A DNA stretch of 7,447 bases from Acidobacteriaceae bacterium (GTDB taxonomy: Bacteria; Acidobacteriota; Terriglobia; Terriglobales; Acidobacteriaceae), in NCBI GenBank assembly GCA_003165855.1, contig PMXH01000199.1, positions 15,540 through 22,986 on the forward strand, written 5' to 3'. The notes beneath the pieces are model-generated. The model was not told the origin of the DNA, did not search any database, and saw only the letters and a program-made list of their open reading frames with translations. A program made the translations under genes and the position numbers. Positions 1 through 6,305 of this stretch are shown piece after piece; positions within the stretch are counted from its first letter, which is position 1, and the number at the start of each line of letters is the position of its first letter.

Positions 1-1470
1 CGCATCATCCACGGAGGACTACGTTACCTGGAACACGGGGAGCTGGATCTGGTACGGGAATCGCTGCGCGACCGCGAAAAGTTGCTGCGGGAACGATCTC
101 ACCTCGTGCATCCCATGCACTTCGTCCTGCTGCTGAACGAGAAGAGTCAGCGTAGTGCGCTCAAAGTGCGTGCCGGATTGTGGCTCTACCAGCGTATCGC
201 AGGAAAAGCGCCGGGCGCGGATGCCACCGAAATGGAACTGAAGCGGCTGGAGCGGGCGCTGGACGCCGGGCATCGATGGTCATTCTTCAATTATGAAGAT
301 GCCCAATGCGAGTTTCCCGAACGGTTGGTAGCGGAATGGTTGATGGAAGCCGTGGAGGCTGGGGCGATCGTCCGCAACCACATGGAAGCGCTGGCGGTTG
401 ACGTGGCCCATGGCCGCGTCCGAGGCGTTCTGCTACGCGACCAGATCACGGGGCGCGACCAGCGCGTGGACGCCGCCTGGGTGATCAACTGCAGTGGACC
501 GTGGGCAGACCGTATGTGCCAACGTTCTTCGATTCACACCCAGAAACCGATGCTCGGCGGAGTGCGTGGCTCGCACATTGTTCTGCCGCGCTTTCCGGGT
601 TCACCCAGTACGGCTGTCTACGCTGAAGCACTCGATGGCCGTCCCTTCTTTGTGCTGCCGTGGAATGACCAAATCCTGGTGGGAACAACGGAGGTTGCCG
701 ACAGCGGCGACCCAGGAAAGACAGTCCCGGCACCCGACGAAGTCAACTACCTCGTGCGATCGCTGGCCCAGTTGTTTCCCAAGGCAAAGATCTCGGCGCA
801 GAGCGTGAAGCATGCCTTTGCCGGAATCCGGCCGCTCCCCTATTCTCCGGACAATCGTCCTTCCGCAGTTACACGGCGGCACATTCTGCACGACCATGCC
901 GAGGACGGCGCTACCCACATGCTTTCCGTAATCGGCGGCAAGTTGACGACTGCTGCCTCGCTCGCCCGCGACTGTGCGCGAAAGATCGGGTTGAAGGCCG
1001 CGGAACCGGGTGCAATGGCCATAGGACCGGGACCTGCGCTCGATCCCTTGCTCGACGAGGCGGTACTCGAGGTTGCGCGCATTGGCGCGGTGAGTGAGGA
1101 ATCGGCACGGGGCATGATCGAGTGGCACGGCAAACGCGCTGCGGACATCGCCCGCATGGCATTGGTGAGCGCGGAACTCCGCGCACCCATCTGTCCGCAT
1201 ACTTCCCACGTAATTGCCGAGGTGGTAGAGGCTTACCGCAGAGAGTTTGCCGTCACCTTGGGCGACGTTCTGCTGCGCAGAGTGCCGGTGGCGCTGGGCG
1301 CGTGCTGGTCCGAATCGTGCAGCCGCGAAGCCGCGTTGCGCATTGGCGCCGTTCTCGGCTGGAATGAACACACCATGGGAGCCAACCTGGAAGCTTTTGA
1401 AACCGAGCGTGACGCCTTCCTGCGCCCCCCGGCGCGGGCCACGGCTGCATTCGAAGCCGCTGCGGATTGA
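1..1470 (+). CDS. glpD: Glycerol-3-phosphate dehydrogenase, FAD-dependent (5' end outside window)
   Basis: This enzyme oxidises sn-glycerol-3-phosphate to dihydroxyacetone phosphate at the inner face of the membrane and passes electrons through FAD to the quinone pool. The reading frame is open from the first base; the first residues include HGGLRYLE, the motif that follows the FAD-binding N-terminus in GlpD. The N-terminal Rossmann GxGxxG segment and the true start therefore lie upstream of the window. Other family marks, numbered from the visible fragment, are a CSGPWAD segment near residues 160-168, GIRPLPY at 275-281 and GGKLTT at 312-317, followed by the all-helical C-terminal DAO_C-type domain. 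About 489 residues are visible, against roughly 500-560 for whole GlpD proteins. A TTG at 82 is internal and is not a start. The gene converges on a GDPD gene that would supply its substrate. Family assignment is firm; the quinone acceptor and membrane location are inferred from the family. Confidence 0.93.
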   Translation, partial: RIIHGGLRYLEHGELDLVRESLRDREKLLRERSHLVHPMHFVLLLNEKSQRSALKVRAGLWLYQRIAGKAPGADATEMELKRLERALDAGHRWSFFNYEDAQCEFPERLVAEWLMEAVEAGAIVRNHMEALAVDVAHGRVRGVLLRDQITGRDQRVDAAWVINCSGPWADRMCQRSSIHTQKPMLGGVRGSHIVLPRFPGSPSTAVYAEALDGRPFFVLPWNDQILVGTTEVADSGDPGKTVPAPDEVNYLVRSLAQLFPKAKISAQSVKHAFAGIRPLPYSPDNRPSAVTRRHILHDHAEDGATHMLSVIGGKLTTAASLARDCARKIGLKAAEPGAMAIGPGPALDPLLDEAVLEVARIGAVSEESARGMIEWHGKRAADIARMALVSAELRAPICPHTSHVIAEVVEAYRREFAVTLGDVLLRRVPVALGACWSESCSREAALRIGAVLGWNEHTMGANLEAFETERDAFLRPPARATAAFEAAAD

Positions 1471-1488
1471 ACCCGGCAAGTCACTTCT

Positions 1489-1612
1489 TAGCCACGGATC
1501 TACGCGGATTCGAAGGATAAACCTGAAGGTCACTAAGAAGATCGAAATGATGAAGATCAGGCATTAGGATCAGAGGGACGTATCCGTGAAGATCCGCGCG
1601 AATCCGTGGCTA
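1489..1612. repeat. Imperfect inverted repeat with CGGAT units at 10-bp spacing
   Basis: The left end reads TAGCCACGGAT (1489-1499) and the right end reads its exact complement, ATCCGTGGCTA (1602-1612). The arms continue inward and match at 18 of the first 21 positions. On the minus strand the right arm carries CGGAT three times at exactly 10-bp intervals (plus-strand ATCCG at 1602-1606, 1592-1596 and 1582-1586). The left arm has CGGAT at 1495-1499 and 1505-1509, then AGGAT at 1514-1518. About 80-100 bp of unremarkable sequence lies between the arms. The repeat fills the gap between the convergent glpD and GDPD genes and runs into the GDPD coding sequence. From memory, similar CCACGGAT-type intergenic repeats are dispersed in many environmental bacterial genomes, but this was not checked. 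It could fold in RNA as a long-range stem and end transcription from both sides; no U-tract supports that. Confidence 0.7.
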
Positions 1613-2274
1613 CGGTCTTTCTCTTTGCCGCCCGAGGCTCTCACGAGCCGTTTGGGATGATCGGAAATAATCCCATCCACGCCCCATCCCGAAAAGCGTT
1701 TCATGTCTCCGGCAGCATTCACCGTCCACACCAAAGTTTTCTTTCCTGCGGCTTTGATCTTGACGACAACACTCTGTCGAACCAGCTTGTAGTGCGGGAT
1801 GACATACTCGACCGGCAACTTGGGCCAGAGGTTGAACTGGGCTCGCGTCTCGCAAATCAAGCCGAGCGGGATTGTGGCGTCGATCTCATGCGTGGTCCGC
1901 AGCACTTCAGGGAGAAACGAAGAGACCACATAGCCGCGGGAAGGAGTGTGGTCGCGAAGTAAATCCGCGGTGATTTTTTCCAGGCCAGGGACTTTCAGTT
2001 CGATATCAAGGAAGGCAGAACTGTGGTAGCGAGTCAGGACCTCGCGCAGCAGCGGAAGAGCTAACCGTTCAGCCGTGGATTGCACAATCTCGATGCCGTG
2101 GACGCTGGCGTCATGGCAGATCACCGCTTGCCCGTCCGCCGACAGCCGTACATCAAATTCGAAGCCATCGCATCCCTGAGCCAGCGCGAGATCGAAAGAC
2201 GGCAGCGTGTTCTCAGGAACTGCCTTCTCAGCGCGCGCGCCGCGGTGGCCGAGAAGCAAGGGATGAGTCAGCAT
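1570..2274 (-). CDS. Glycerophosphodiester phosphodiesterase, cytosolic (UgpQ/GlpQ-like)
   Basis: The protein hydrolyses glycerophosphodiesters (deacylated phospholipid head groups) to an alcohol and sn-glycerol-3-phosphate. It is 234 residues with no signal peptide, which fits the cytosolic UgpQ-like group of the GDPD family (TIM-barrel fold). The catalytic signature is intact: HRG at residues 10-12, PENT at 20-23, the metal-binding pair Glu39 and Asp41, the second His at 54 (CHD), and the IELK motif with Glu92 and Lys94. The ISDHP segment near residues 205-209 marks the end of the barrel. The start at 2274 is right for the family, with HRG ten residues in; no clear Shine-Dalgarno sequence is seen. 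The last 13 residues (222-234) lie past the normal domain end and are read largely from the right arm of the inverted repeat, so this tail is probably not ancestral. It is the last gene of a likely leftward operon and converges on glpD, which would use its product. Confidence 0.92.
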   Translation of the reverse strand: MLTHPLLLGHRGARAEKAVPENTLPSFDLALAQGCDGFEFDVRLSADGQAVICHDASVHGIEIVQSTAERLALPLLREVLTRYHSSAFLDIELKVPGLEKITADLLRDHTPSRGYVVSSFLPEVLRTTHEIDATIPLGLICETRAQFNLWPKLPVEYVIPHYKLVRQSVVVKIKAAGKKTLVWTVNAAGDMKRFSGWGVDGIISDHPKRLVRASGGKEKDRSHGFARIFTDTSL

Positions 2275-2310
2275 AGCTTTAGCAAGTTGTCAGTCCTCAG
2301 TGGGTTTTTC

Positions 2311-2341
2311 TGGCCACTGACCACTGATCACTGGCCACTGC
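2311..2341. repeat. Four tandem CCACTGA-like 7-mers
   Basis: Four head-to-tail 7-base units occupy 2314-2320 (CCACTGA), 2321-2327 (CCACTGA), 2328-2334 (TCACTGG) and 2335-2341 (CCACTGC). The 9-mer TGGCCACTG occurs at 2311-2319 and again at 2332-2340, exactly 21 bp apart. An inverted copy, TCAGTGG, sits at 2297-2303 and could pair with the first unit around a 10-base loop. The block begins directly after the stop codon of the CPCC gene (2343-2345, minus strand) and fills much of the 68-bp gap before GDPD. It may be a dispersed intergenic repeat; that is memory and inference, not a search result. Confidence 0.65.
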
Positions 2342-2342
2342 T

Positions 2343-2651
2343 CTAATCCAGATCGAAATCGCGAATGGGCTTGCCCGTGTCCGGTGACTCCTTGGCCTTC
2401 TTCACCGCCTCCTGAAACTTTTTTTCCAGAAGCTCCGAGGAGTGCTTCTGCGCCTCGACCGATTGGCGGAAGATGGATTCGCGGCGGGTGTCCTGTTCTT
2501 TCATGGCGCGGGCCGCATCTTCCATGTCGGCGAACATTCTGGGCTTCACCGCGGCGGTGTGGGCAATTACGGCACGGGTTTCCGTGTCCACCTTCAGCAG
2601 CGCGCTGCAGCAGGGACACGTAACTTCGAAAGTGGGGGGATTCTTCGCCAT
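2343..2651 (-). CDS. Small CPCC-motif protein with C-terminal helix, function unknown
   Basis: The protein has 102 residues from the ATG at 2651. It starts MAKNPPTF, then a short beta-like segment leads into CPCC (Cys12, Cys14, Cys15), followed by a long, charged, Ala/Glu/Lys-rich helix (about residues 40-90) that could form a coiled coil, and an acidic end (FDLD). The cysteine cluster resembles half of a zinc ribbon; with no second CxxC in the chain, metal binding would need a dimer or partner. An in-frame ATG at 2663 would add MIRQ. I prefer 2651 because MAKNPPTF looks like a natural N-terminus, but neither start has a good Shine-Dalgarno sequence. It lies 34 bp after the two-TM gene and 68 bp before GDPD, all leftward, so co-transcription is likely. 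I recognise no function. Coding potential is supported by the coherent protein pattern and its fit between neighbours. Confidence 0.78.
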   Translation of the reverse strand: MAKNPPTFEVTCPCCSALLKVDTETRAVIAHTAAVKPRMFADMEDAARAMKEQDTRRESIFRQSVEAQKHSSELLEKKFQEAVKKAKESPDTGKPIRDFDLD

Positions 2652-2685
2652 TTGGCGAATCATACCGCAAAAGAGGGGATAACGC

Positions 2686-3027
2686 TCAACGGTTGAGCTT
2701 GATCGGAAAGATGTGGAAAACGCTCAGCAACTCCCAGCCCAGCAGGAAGATCGATAGCAGGACTATCAGCACCGCCATCAATTCTCCAAAGGTGAGGCCG
2801 CGACGATTAGGCTCGAAGCGCCTCGCGGCCAGGCTCAGGATATTCAGCGTTGCAAACCCGAAAACGACCGCCCAGAGAATGTTGTAAACATCGTTCCGGC
2901 GGCTGGAAAGGCGCTCGAAAACCACTAGAGTGGCAAGCAGCGCGGACTGGGCGCGCACCAGGTTGTGAACCGAGAATGCAACGCGAGTGAAGCTCGAGAC
3001 CAACCCGGTGGTTGAAGAAAGAGTCAT
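2686..3027 (-). CDS. Small membrane protein with two predicted TM helices, function unknown
   Basis: The protein has 113 residues. The first 45 or so are polar with an amphipathic stretch and a basic patch (SSRR, residues 41-44). Two hydrophobic helices follow at about 47-67 and 83-103, separated by a basic loop (RRFEPNRR, about 69-76). By the positive-inside rule that loop is probably cytoplasmic, which would put both ends outside. The start at 3027 is the only sensible ATG (the next Met is residue 84); no clear Shine-Dalgarno sequence is present. It is the first gene of the likely leftward three-gene set with the CPCC protein and GDPD, and its upstream region is the 250-bp gap shared with the HAD gene. 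No family is recognised. The hydrophobic pattern over the whole length makes a real gene likely. Confidence 0.72.
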   Translation of the reverse strand: MTLSSTTGLVSSFTRVAFSVHNLVRAQSALLATLVVFERLSSRRNDVYNILWAVVFGFATLNILSLAARRFEPNRRGLTFGELMAVLIVLLSIFLLGWELLSVFHIFPIKLNR

Positions 3028-3277
3028 ATCGCGCCGAATACATACAACAAATAAGAAGTCTGAAAACTGCCTAATTCCTTTGGATATTACATTTTTTTCT
3101 TCTCCGGGTCACGAATTAGGACGAACTCGGGGCACCAGTCGTATCAACGGCTTTCAACTCGAACCGTGAGGAAGCGAAGTCATCAGTTCTCGCTTTCACG
3201 AATGCTTTCAGTGCGACGCTCTTAGTTAAGATCGCAACGCTTTGAGTAAATGGCTACGTTTTCAGTAAGATGGATGC
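3028..3277. promoter_or_regulatory. Divergent intergenic region with two inverted repeats
   Basis: This gap separates the leftward two-TM gene from the rightward HAD gene and should hold the promoters of both. It is AT-richer than its surroundings, especially 3041-3102, with a run of seven T at 3092-3098. CCTAATTC (3070-3077) and GAATTAGG (3113-3120) form a perfect 8-bp inverted repeat around 35 bases. A second, imperfect hairpin pairs GTGA (3166-3169) plus AAGCGA (3172-3177) with TCGCTT (3190-3195) plus TCAC (3196-3199), with a 2-base bulge and a 12-base loop. No convincing small ORF or tRNA is seen here. Confidence 0.5.
3242..3271 (+). promoter_or_regulatory. Candidate promoter of the HAD gene, leaderless geometry
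   Basis: TTGAGT (3242-3247) and TAAGAT (3266-3271) are spaced by 18 bp and match the sigma-70 hexamers at four of six positions each. The -10-like hexamer ends six bases before the ATG at 3278, so transcription would begin at or next to the start codon. There is no good Shine-Dalgarno sequence, which fits a leaderless message. The match is modest. Confidence 0.35.
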
Positions 3278-3952
3278 ATGTCGGACCGGCGTGTCATTTT
3301 CTTCGATGTCGGCAATACTCTTCTCTTCCCTAACCGGGCGACGATGCTGGCCCCCATCGCAAGCCATTGTCATCCTACACTCGAGCATTGGCAGGCTCTG
3401 GAGCGCAGAACCAAAGCAGAATTTGACCAGGGCATGCAGGCAGGTCGCGTCGATCACGGTTTCTGGTGGACGTTTCACACTTACCTGCTGACAGAACTTG
3501 CTGAGGATGCGGGTATCCGCGACGCTCTGCGGCAGGAGTTGGTACGCAACACTCAGGACTCAGCCAACTGGGATCAGATCCTGCCCGGCACGCGCGAGGC
3601 CCTCGATCGAATTGGCGCTCAGTTCCGCATTGCCGTGATTTCCAACGCCGACGGGAAAATCGAGGAAGTGCTCTCCCGCTGCGGCATTGCGGACTGCTTT
3701 GAAAGCATCACGGATTCAGGAATCGTTGGTGTCGAGAAACCCCGTCCTGAGATTTTTGAGGCAGCGCTTCGAACCATGAACGCGCGCGCCGATGAAAGCC
3801 TCTACGTGGGCGATGTGTACTCCGTGGATTATGTGGGAGCCCGCAATGCGGGGATGGAGGCCGTCCTATTTGACGTGGCGGGAGCGTACCGTCATCGCCA
3901 CGAGCCGCGCGTGGAATCCGTGGAGCAACTCGAAACCTGGCTGCGGCAATAA
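3278..3952 (+). CDS. HAD-superfamily hydrolase with atypical motif I (DVGNT)
   Basis: The protein has 224 residues and HAD-like architecture: a Rossmann core with an inserted helical cap (about residues 17-95). Motif I is FFDVGNTLL with nucleophile Asp10; motif II is ISNAD with Ser122; motif III is Lys154 in VEKPRPEIF; motif IV is YVGDVYSVD with Asp179 and Asp184. The usual phosphatase motif I is DxDGT; here the position two after the nucleophile, normally the general acid/base Asp, is Gly12. The protein could therefore be a HAD enzyme with altered chemistry or weak phosphatase activity; the substrate cannot be told. The cap insertion after motif I suggests a small-molecule substrate, as in subclass C1. 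The ATG at 3278 is chosen because it places motif I at residue 7-16, as is usual. The exporter gene begins 26 bp after its stop and may share a transcript. Confidence 0.85.
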   Translation: MSDRRVIFFDVGNTLLFPNRATMLAPIASHCHPTLEHWQALERRTKAEFDQGMQAGRVDHGFWWTFHTYLLTELAEDAGIRDALRQELVRNTQDSANWDQILPGTREALDRIGAQFRIAVISNADGKIEEVLSRCGIADCFESITDSGIVGVEKPRPEIFEAALRTMNARADESLYVGDVYSVDYVGARNAGMEAVLFDVAGAYRHRHEPRVESVEQLETWLRQ

Positions 3953-3962
3953 ATTCTTGTCG

Positions 3963-3968
3963 TACAAT
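3963..3968 (+). promoter_or_regulatory. Candidate -10 element of the LysE-type gene
   Basis: TACAAT matches the sigma-70 -10 consensus at five of six positions and ends ten bases before the ATG at 3979, so any transcript from it would have a leader of only a few bases. No good -35 hexamer lies 16-18 bp upstream. The exporter gene has no visible Shine-Dalgarno sequence. Confidence 0.25.
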
Positions 3969-3978
3969 CTTCTCCATC

Positions 3979-4635
3979 ATGTTTGACTCCACGCGCCTTC
4001 TCCTGTTTCTGACGGCAGCGGTCTTGCTTGCCGTTGCGCCAGGTCCGGGAATGCTCTACGTGCTGGCGAGATGTCTGGCCGGAGGAAAACGCGAAGGAGT
4101 GCTCTCCGCGCTCGGCACGTTTCTGGGAGGCATGGTCCACGTTTTTGCCGCGGCCCTCGGAGTTTCCGTCATCCTCGCCCGATCAGCTCTGGCTTTCTCA
4201 ACCGTGAAGTATGCGGGTGCGGCTTATCTGTGCTTTCTGGGTGTGAGAATGATCCTCGACGCACGGAAGGAAGCCCGCAAACAGGAAACATCTTCCCCGG
4301 ACAAGTTCCCCGCGGCTACCTCCACGACAGCTCGAAACCCGCTGTGGCAGGGCGTCGCCACCGAAGTGCTTAATCCCAAGACTGCGCTGTTCTTTCTTTC
4401 CTTCATCCCGCAGTTCGTCAACCGAGGCGCCGGGCATGTGTTCCTTCAATTCGTGGCGTTGGGAACGATCTCAGTAGTTCTGAATACGTTGGCGGATCTG
4501 ATCGTGATCCTGCTGGCGGGGCCGTTAGGGAAAAAGATTCGATCTTCCGCAGTCTTCCGCCGCCGGCAAAGAACGGTGACCGGCGCCATCATGATTGGGC
4601 TGGGAACATACCTGGCCACCAGCGAAAGCCATTAG
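3979..4635 (+). CDS. LysE/RhtB-family exporter
   Basis: This is an inner-membrane exporter of the LysE/RhtB (LysE superfamily) type, which expels amino acids or related small metabolites using the proton gradient. It has 218 residues, within the family's usual 200-220. The signature PGPGMLYVLARC begins at residue 21 at the end of the first hydrophobic helix, followed by a basic loop (GGKREG) and two more helices (about 42-67 and 74-94). A hydrophilic linker spans about 95-122. The second conserved motif, NPKTALFFLSFIPQF, is at 132-146, followed by two further helices (about 155-183 and 199-213). The start at 3979 puts the first helix at residue 7. The substrate cannot be predicted from sequence. 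It follows the HAD gene by 26 bp and converges with bshC, leaving 26 bp between stop codons with no obvious terminator. Confidence 0.9.
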   Translation: MFDSTRLLLFLTAAVLLAVAPGPGMLYVLARCLAGGKREGVLSALGTFLGGMVHVFAAALGVSVILARSALAFSTVKYAGAAYLCFLGVRMILDARKEARKQETSSPDKFPAATSTTARNPLWQGVATEVLNPKTALFFLSFIPQFVNRGAGHVFLQFVALGTISVVLNTLADLIVILLAGPLGKKIRSSAVFRRRQRTVTGAIMIGLGTYLATSESH

Positions 4636-4661
4636 CCGCGGCACCTCGGACCGATTCTCGC

Positions 4662-6305
4662 TTACAACTCCAAAATCTGATGGTCGAGGCAATCGATACT
4701 CATGGCGTCGTAAATATTTTTCAGCAATTCCGTTCCGTGACGAGCCACAAAGTAGGCTCCGGCCACGCCTCGTTCCTGCAAAGCGTTCGCGGGATACAGC
4801 GCCTGGCTGAGGCCTTCGGCATGACGGCTCACCACTTCGCTGCGGCGTAATTCGGCGGCCATGGCGCGTTCCCGCAAGCGGTCGAGTTGGTAGTGCACCT
4901 TCGAAGCGCCCGTCTGGCTGGCTTCGACCAGCGTCGGATCGAGTTTGCTCAGCGCTTCCTGCAACCCGGAAAAAGATTCTTCCACCGATTTATTCGCACG
5001 ATCGAAGGCCGCCTGCAAATCCGCCGGCAGCGTGCGCGCGGCCAGAGTATGCCGAAGCGCCTCGAGCCCGTGAAACGTGTCAAGCACCGTGATACCATAC
5101 TGCCGCAGCCAGCGCTGCACCTTGGGCTCGACCAGCGTTGCCGAAAAACGCGGCACGATCGGCGTCACTCGCCCGAGAATGGTTTCGTAAACCGCGCCCG
5201 CCTGCGCGAAGTATGCCGTCTCGGCCGCGCCACCGGTGTACGCCAGAGTTGGGAGAAGATAATCCTGCACCACCGGCCGCAGGAGCACGTTAGGACTGAA
5301 ATTCTCAGGCGTCTTGTCGATGCGATCCAGCATTTCCGCGGATGAGAGCCTCTCCGCTCCCGGTTCGCTGCCGATAGTAAATTCCCCAGCCTGATCCGAT
5401 CTGTTAACTCGGCGGTGGATCGCCGTGCGAGCGCCGTTGTGCATCGCGAAAAGCAGCACCGACGACGCCGTCACTTTTACTTGCTGAAAATATCCCGCGC
5501 TCTCCAGCGCCTCGCCTCGAGCGAGCAACGCTGTCTCCAAATCTTCCGCGCGCTCGATGGCGGCTCGATACAGGGGCGCTGCCACGCGATGCAGTTCTGC
5601 ATCCGACGCGTCCAGAAGAATCACGCCCCACGGGCCAAACAGGCGCGCATAGAAGCGGGAAAACGCGCTGCCCAACGTCTCCCCGGGACGATACGACTCG
5701 CGCAAAAACTGCGCCGCTTCAGAATCTCCCAGCAGACCTGCTGCCTCCTCGATGAGCGGCAGGATTTCTTCGCCCAGGCGCACCTCGCTTACCGGCGCGC
5801 CCGCAATCCCGTGGCTGGAGGTCGTGAGCGTCCGCAGAAGGCCGTCGGGCCCGGGCATTGAAACGTGATTCACCTCGGCAAGGTCATGATCGTAGGTAGC
5901 CAGCCAGAAGACGGGAACCGCGTCGATGCCAGCTGAAGCAGCCTGTTCGCACAGTTTGACGGCGGTCAGCGCTTTGTAGATCGCAAACATCGGGCCACCG
6001 AATAATCCGACTTGTTGTCCGGTCACAACGGCGGCCGCCCCGCCGCGCAGCCGAGCGATGTTCGCGAAAGTCTGCGGCGAAGCTCCCCAAGACTTGTTCT
6101 GACGTTCAAGAATCGCGCTCACCCGCTCCCGCCGCGCAGAATCGTACTGCAGCGCGGAAGCCTCCTCCTTCAGCCATTCGGTGAAGTGTGGAGAATGCGG
6201 GTAAAAGGGATGAACTTTGGGAGAGTATGAAAGAAAGTCAGTGAAAAGGTGCGTGCTATGCGGGATTTGCGCGAAGGGCAAACACTGCGATTTCACCGGC
6301 AACAC
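4662..6305 (-). CDS. bshC: Bacillithiol biosynthesis cysteine-adding enzyme BshC
   Basis: BshC joins cysteine to glucosaminyl-malate in the last step of bacillithiol synthesis, the low-molecular-weight thiol of Firmicutes, Deinococcus, Bacteroidetes and Acidobacteria; it acts in the cytosol. The 547-residue product matches the usual length of about 540. Near the N-terminus is CLPFAQIPHSTHLF (8-21); the nucleotide-binding-like signature TGQQVGLFGGP is at 95-105. PVFWLATYDHDLAEVNH is at 131-147, where I would expect Glu rather than Tyr138. A second strong signature, NVLLRPVVQDYLLP, is at 339-352. A long helical region (about 425-495) forms the family's C-terminal coiled coil, and LYP...LQER is at 503-512. 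The start at 6305 gives the expected N-terminus although no Shine-Dalgarno sequence is clear; a GTG at codon 4 is an alternative. bshA and bshB are not in the window. It is divergent from the GNAT gene across 147 bp. Confidence 0.93.
   Translation of the reverse strand: MLPVKSQCLPFAQIPHSTHLFTDFLSYSPKVHPFYPHSPHFTEWLKEEASALQYDSARRERVSAILERQNKSWGASPQTFANIARLRGGAAAVVTGQQVGLFGGPMFAIYKALTAVKLCEQAASAGIDAVPVFWLATYDHDLAEVNHVSMPGPDGLLRTLTTSSHGIAGAPVSEVRLGEEILPLIEEAAGLLGDSEAAQFLRESYRPGETLGSAFSRFYARLFGPWGVILLDASDAELHRVAAPLYRAAIERAEDLETALLARGEALESAGYFQQVKVTASSVLLFAMHNGARTAIHRRVNRSDQAGEFTIGSEPGAERLSSAEMLDRIDKTPENFSPNVLLRPVVQDYLLPTLAYTGGAAETAYFAQAGAVYETILGRVTPIVPRFSATLVEPKVQRWLRQYGITVLDTFHGLEALRHTLAARTLPADLQAAFDRANKSVEESFSGLQEALSKLDPTLVEASQTGASKVHYQLDRLRERAMAAELRRSEVVSRHAEGLSQALYPANALQERGVAGAYFVARHGTELLKNIYDAMSIDCLDHQILEL

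Noticed and set aside
601..1533. Long minus-strand open frame (310 codons) opposite glpD
   Set aside because: It lies wholly opposite a clear GlpD sequence; the translation has no recognisable motif, and long antisense frames are common in GC-rich DNA.
1489..2341. CRISPR array
   Set aside because: The repeat units are 5-7 bases with no spacer-repeat regularity, and no cas genes are present.
2290..2670. Minus-strand 126-codon frame overlapping the CPCC gene
   Set aside because: It reads through the 7-mer repeat, and its composition is less protein-like than the CPCC frame over the same DNA.
2684..2698. GCTCAAC-G-GTTGAGC palindrome at the stop of the two-TM gene
   Set aside because: Perfect but with one central base, so as RNA only about five pairs can form, and no U-tract follows; too little to call a terminator or operator.
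4887..5861. Two plus-strand frames of about 150 codons opposite bshC
   Set aside because: Arg/His-rich translations typical of antisense shadow frames, fully covered by the conserved BshC protein.
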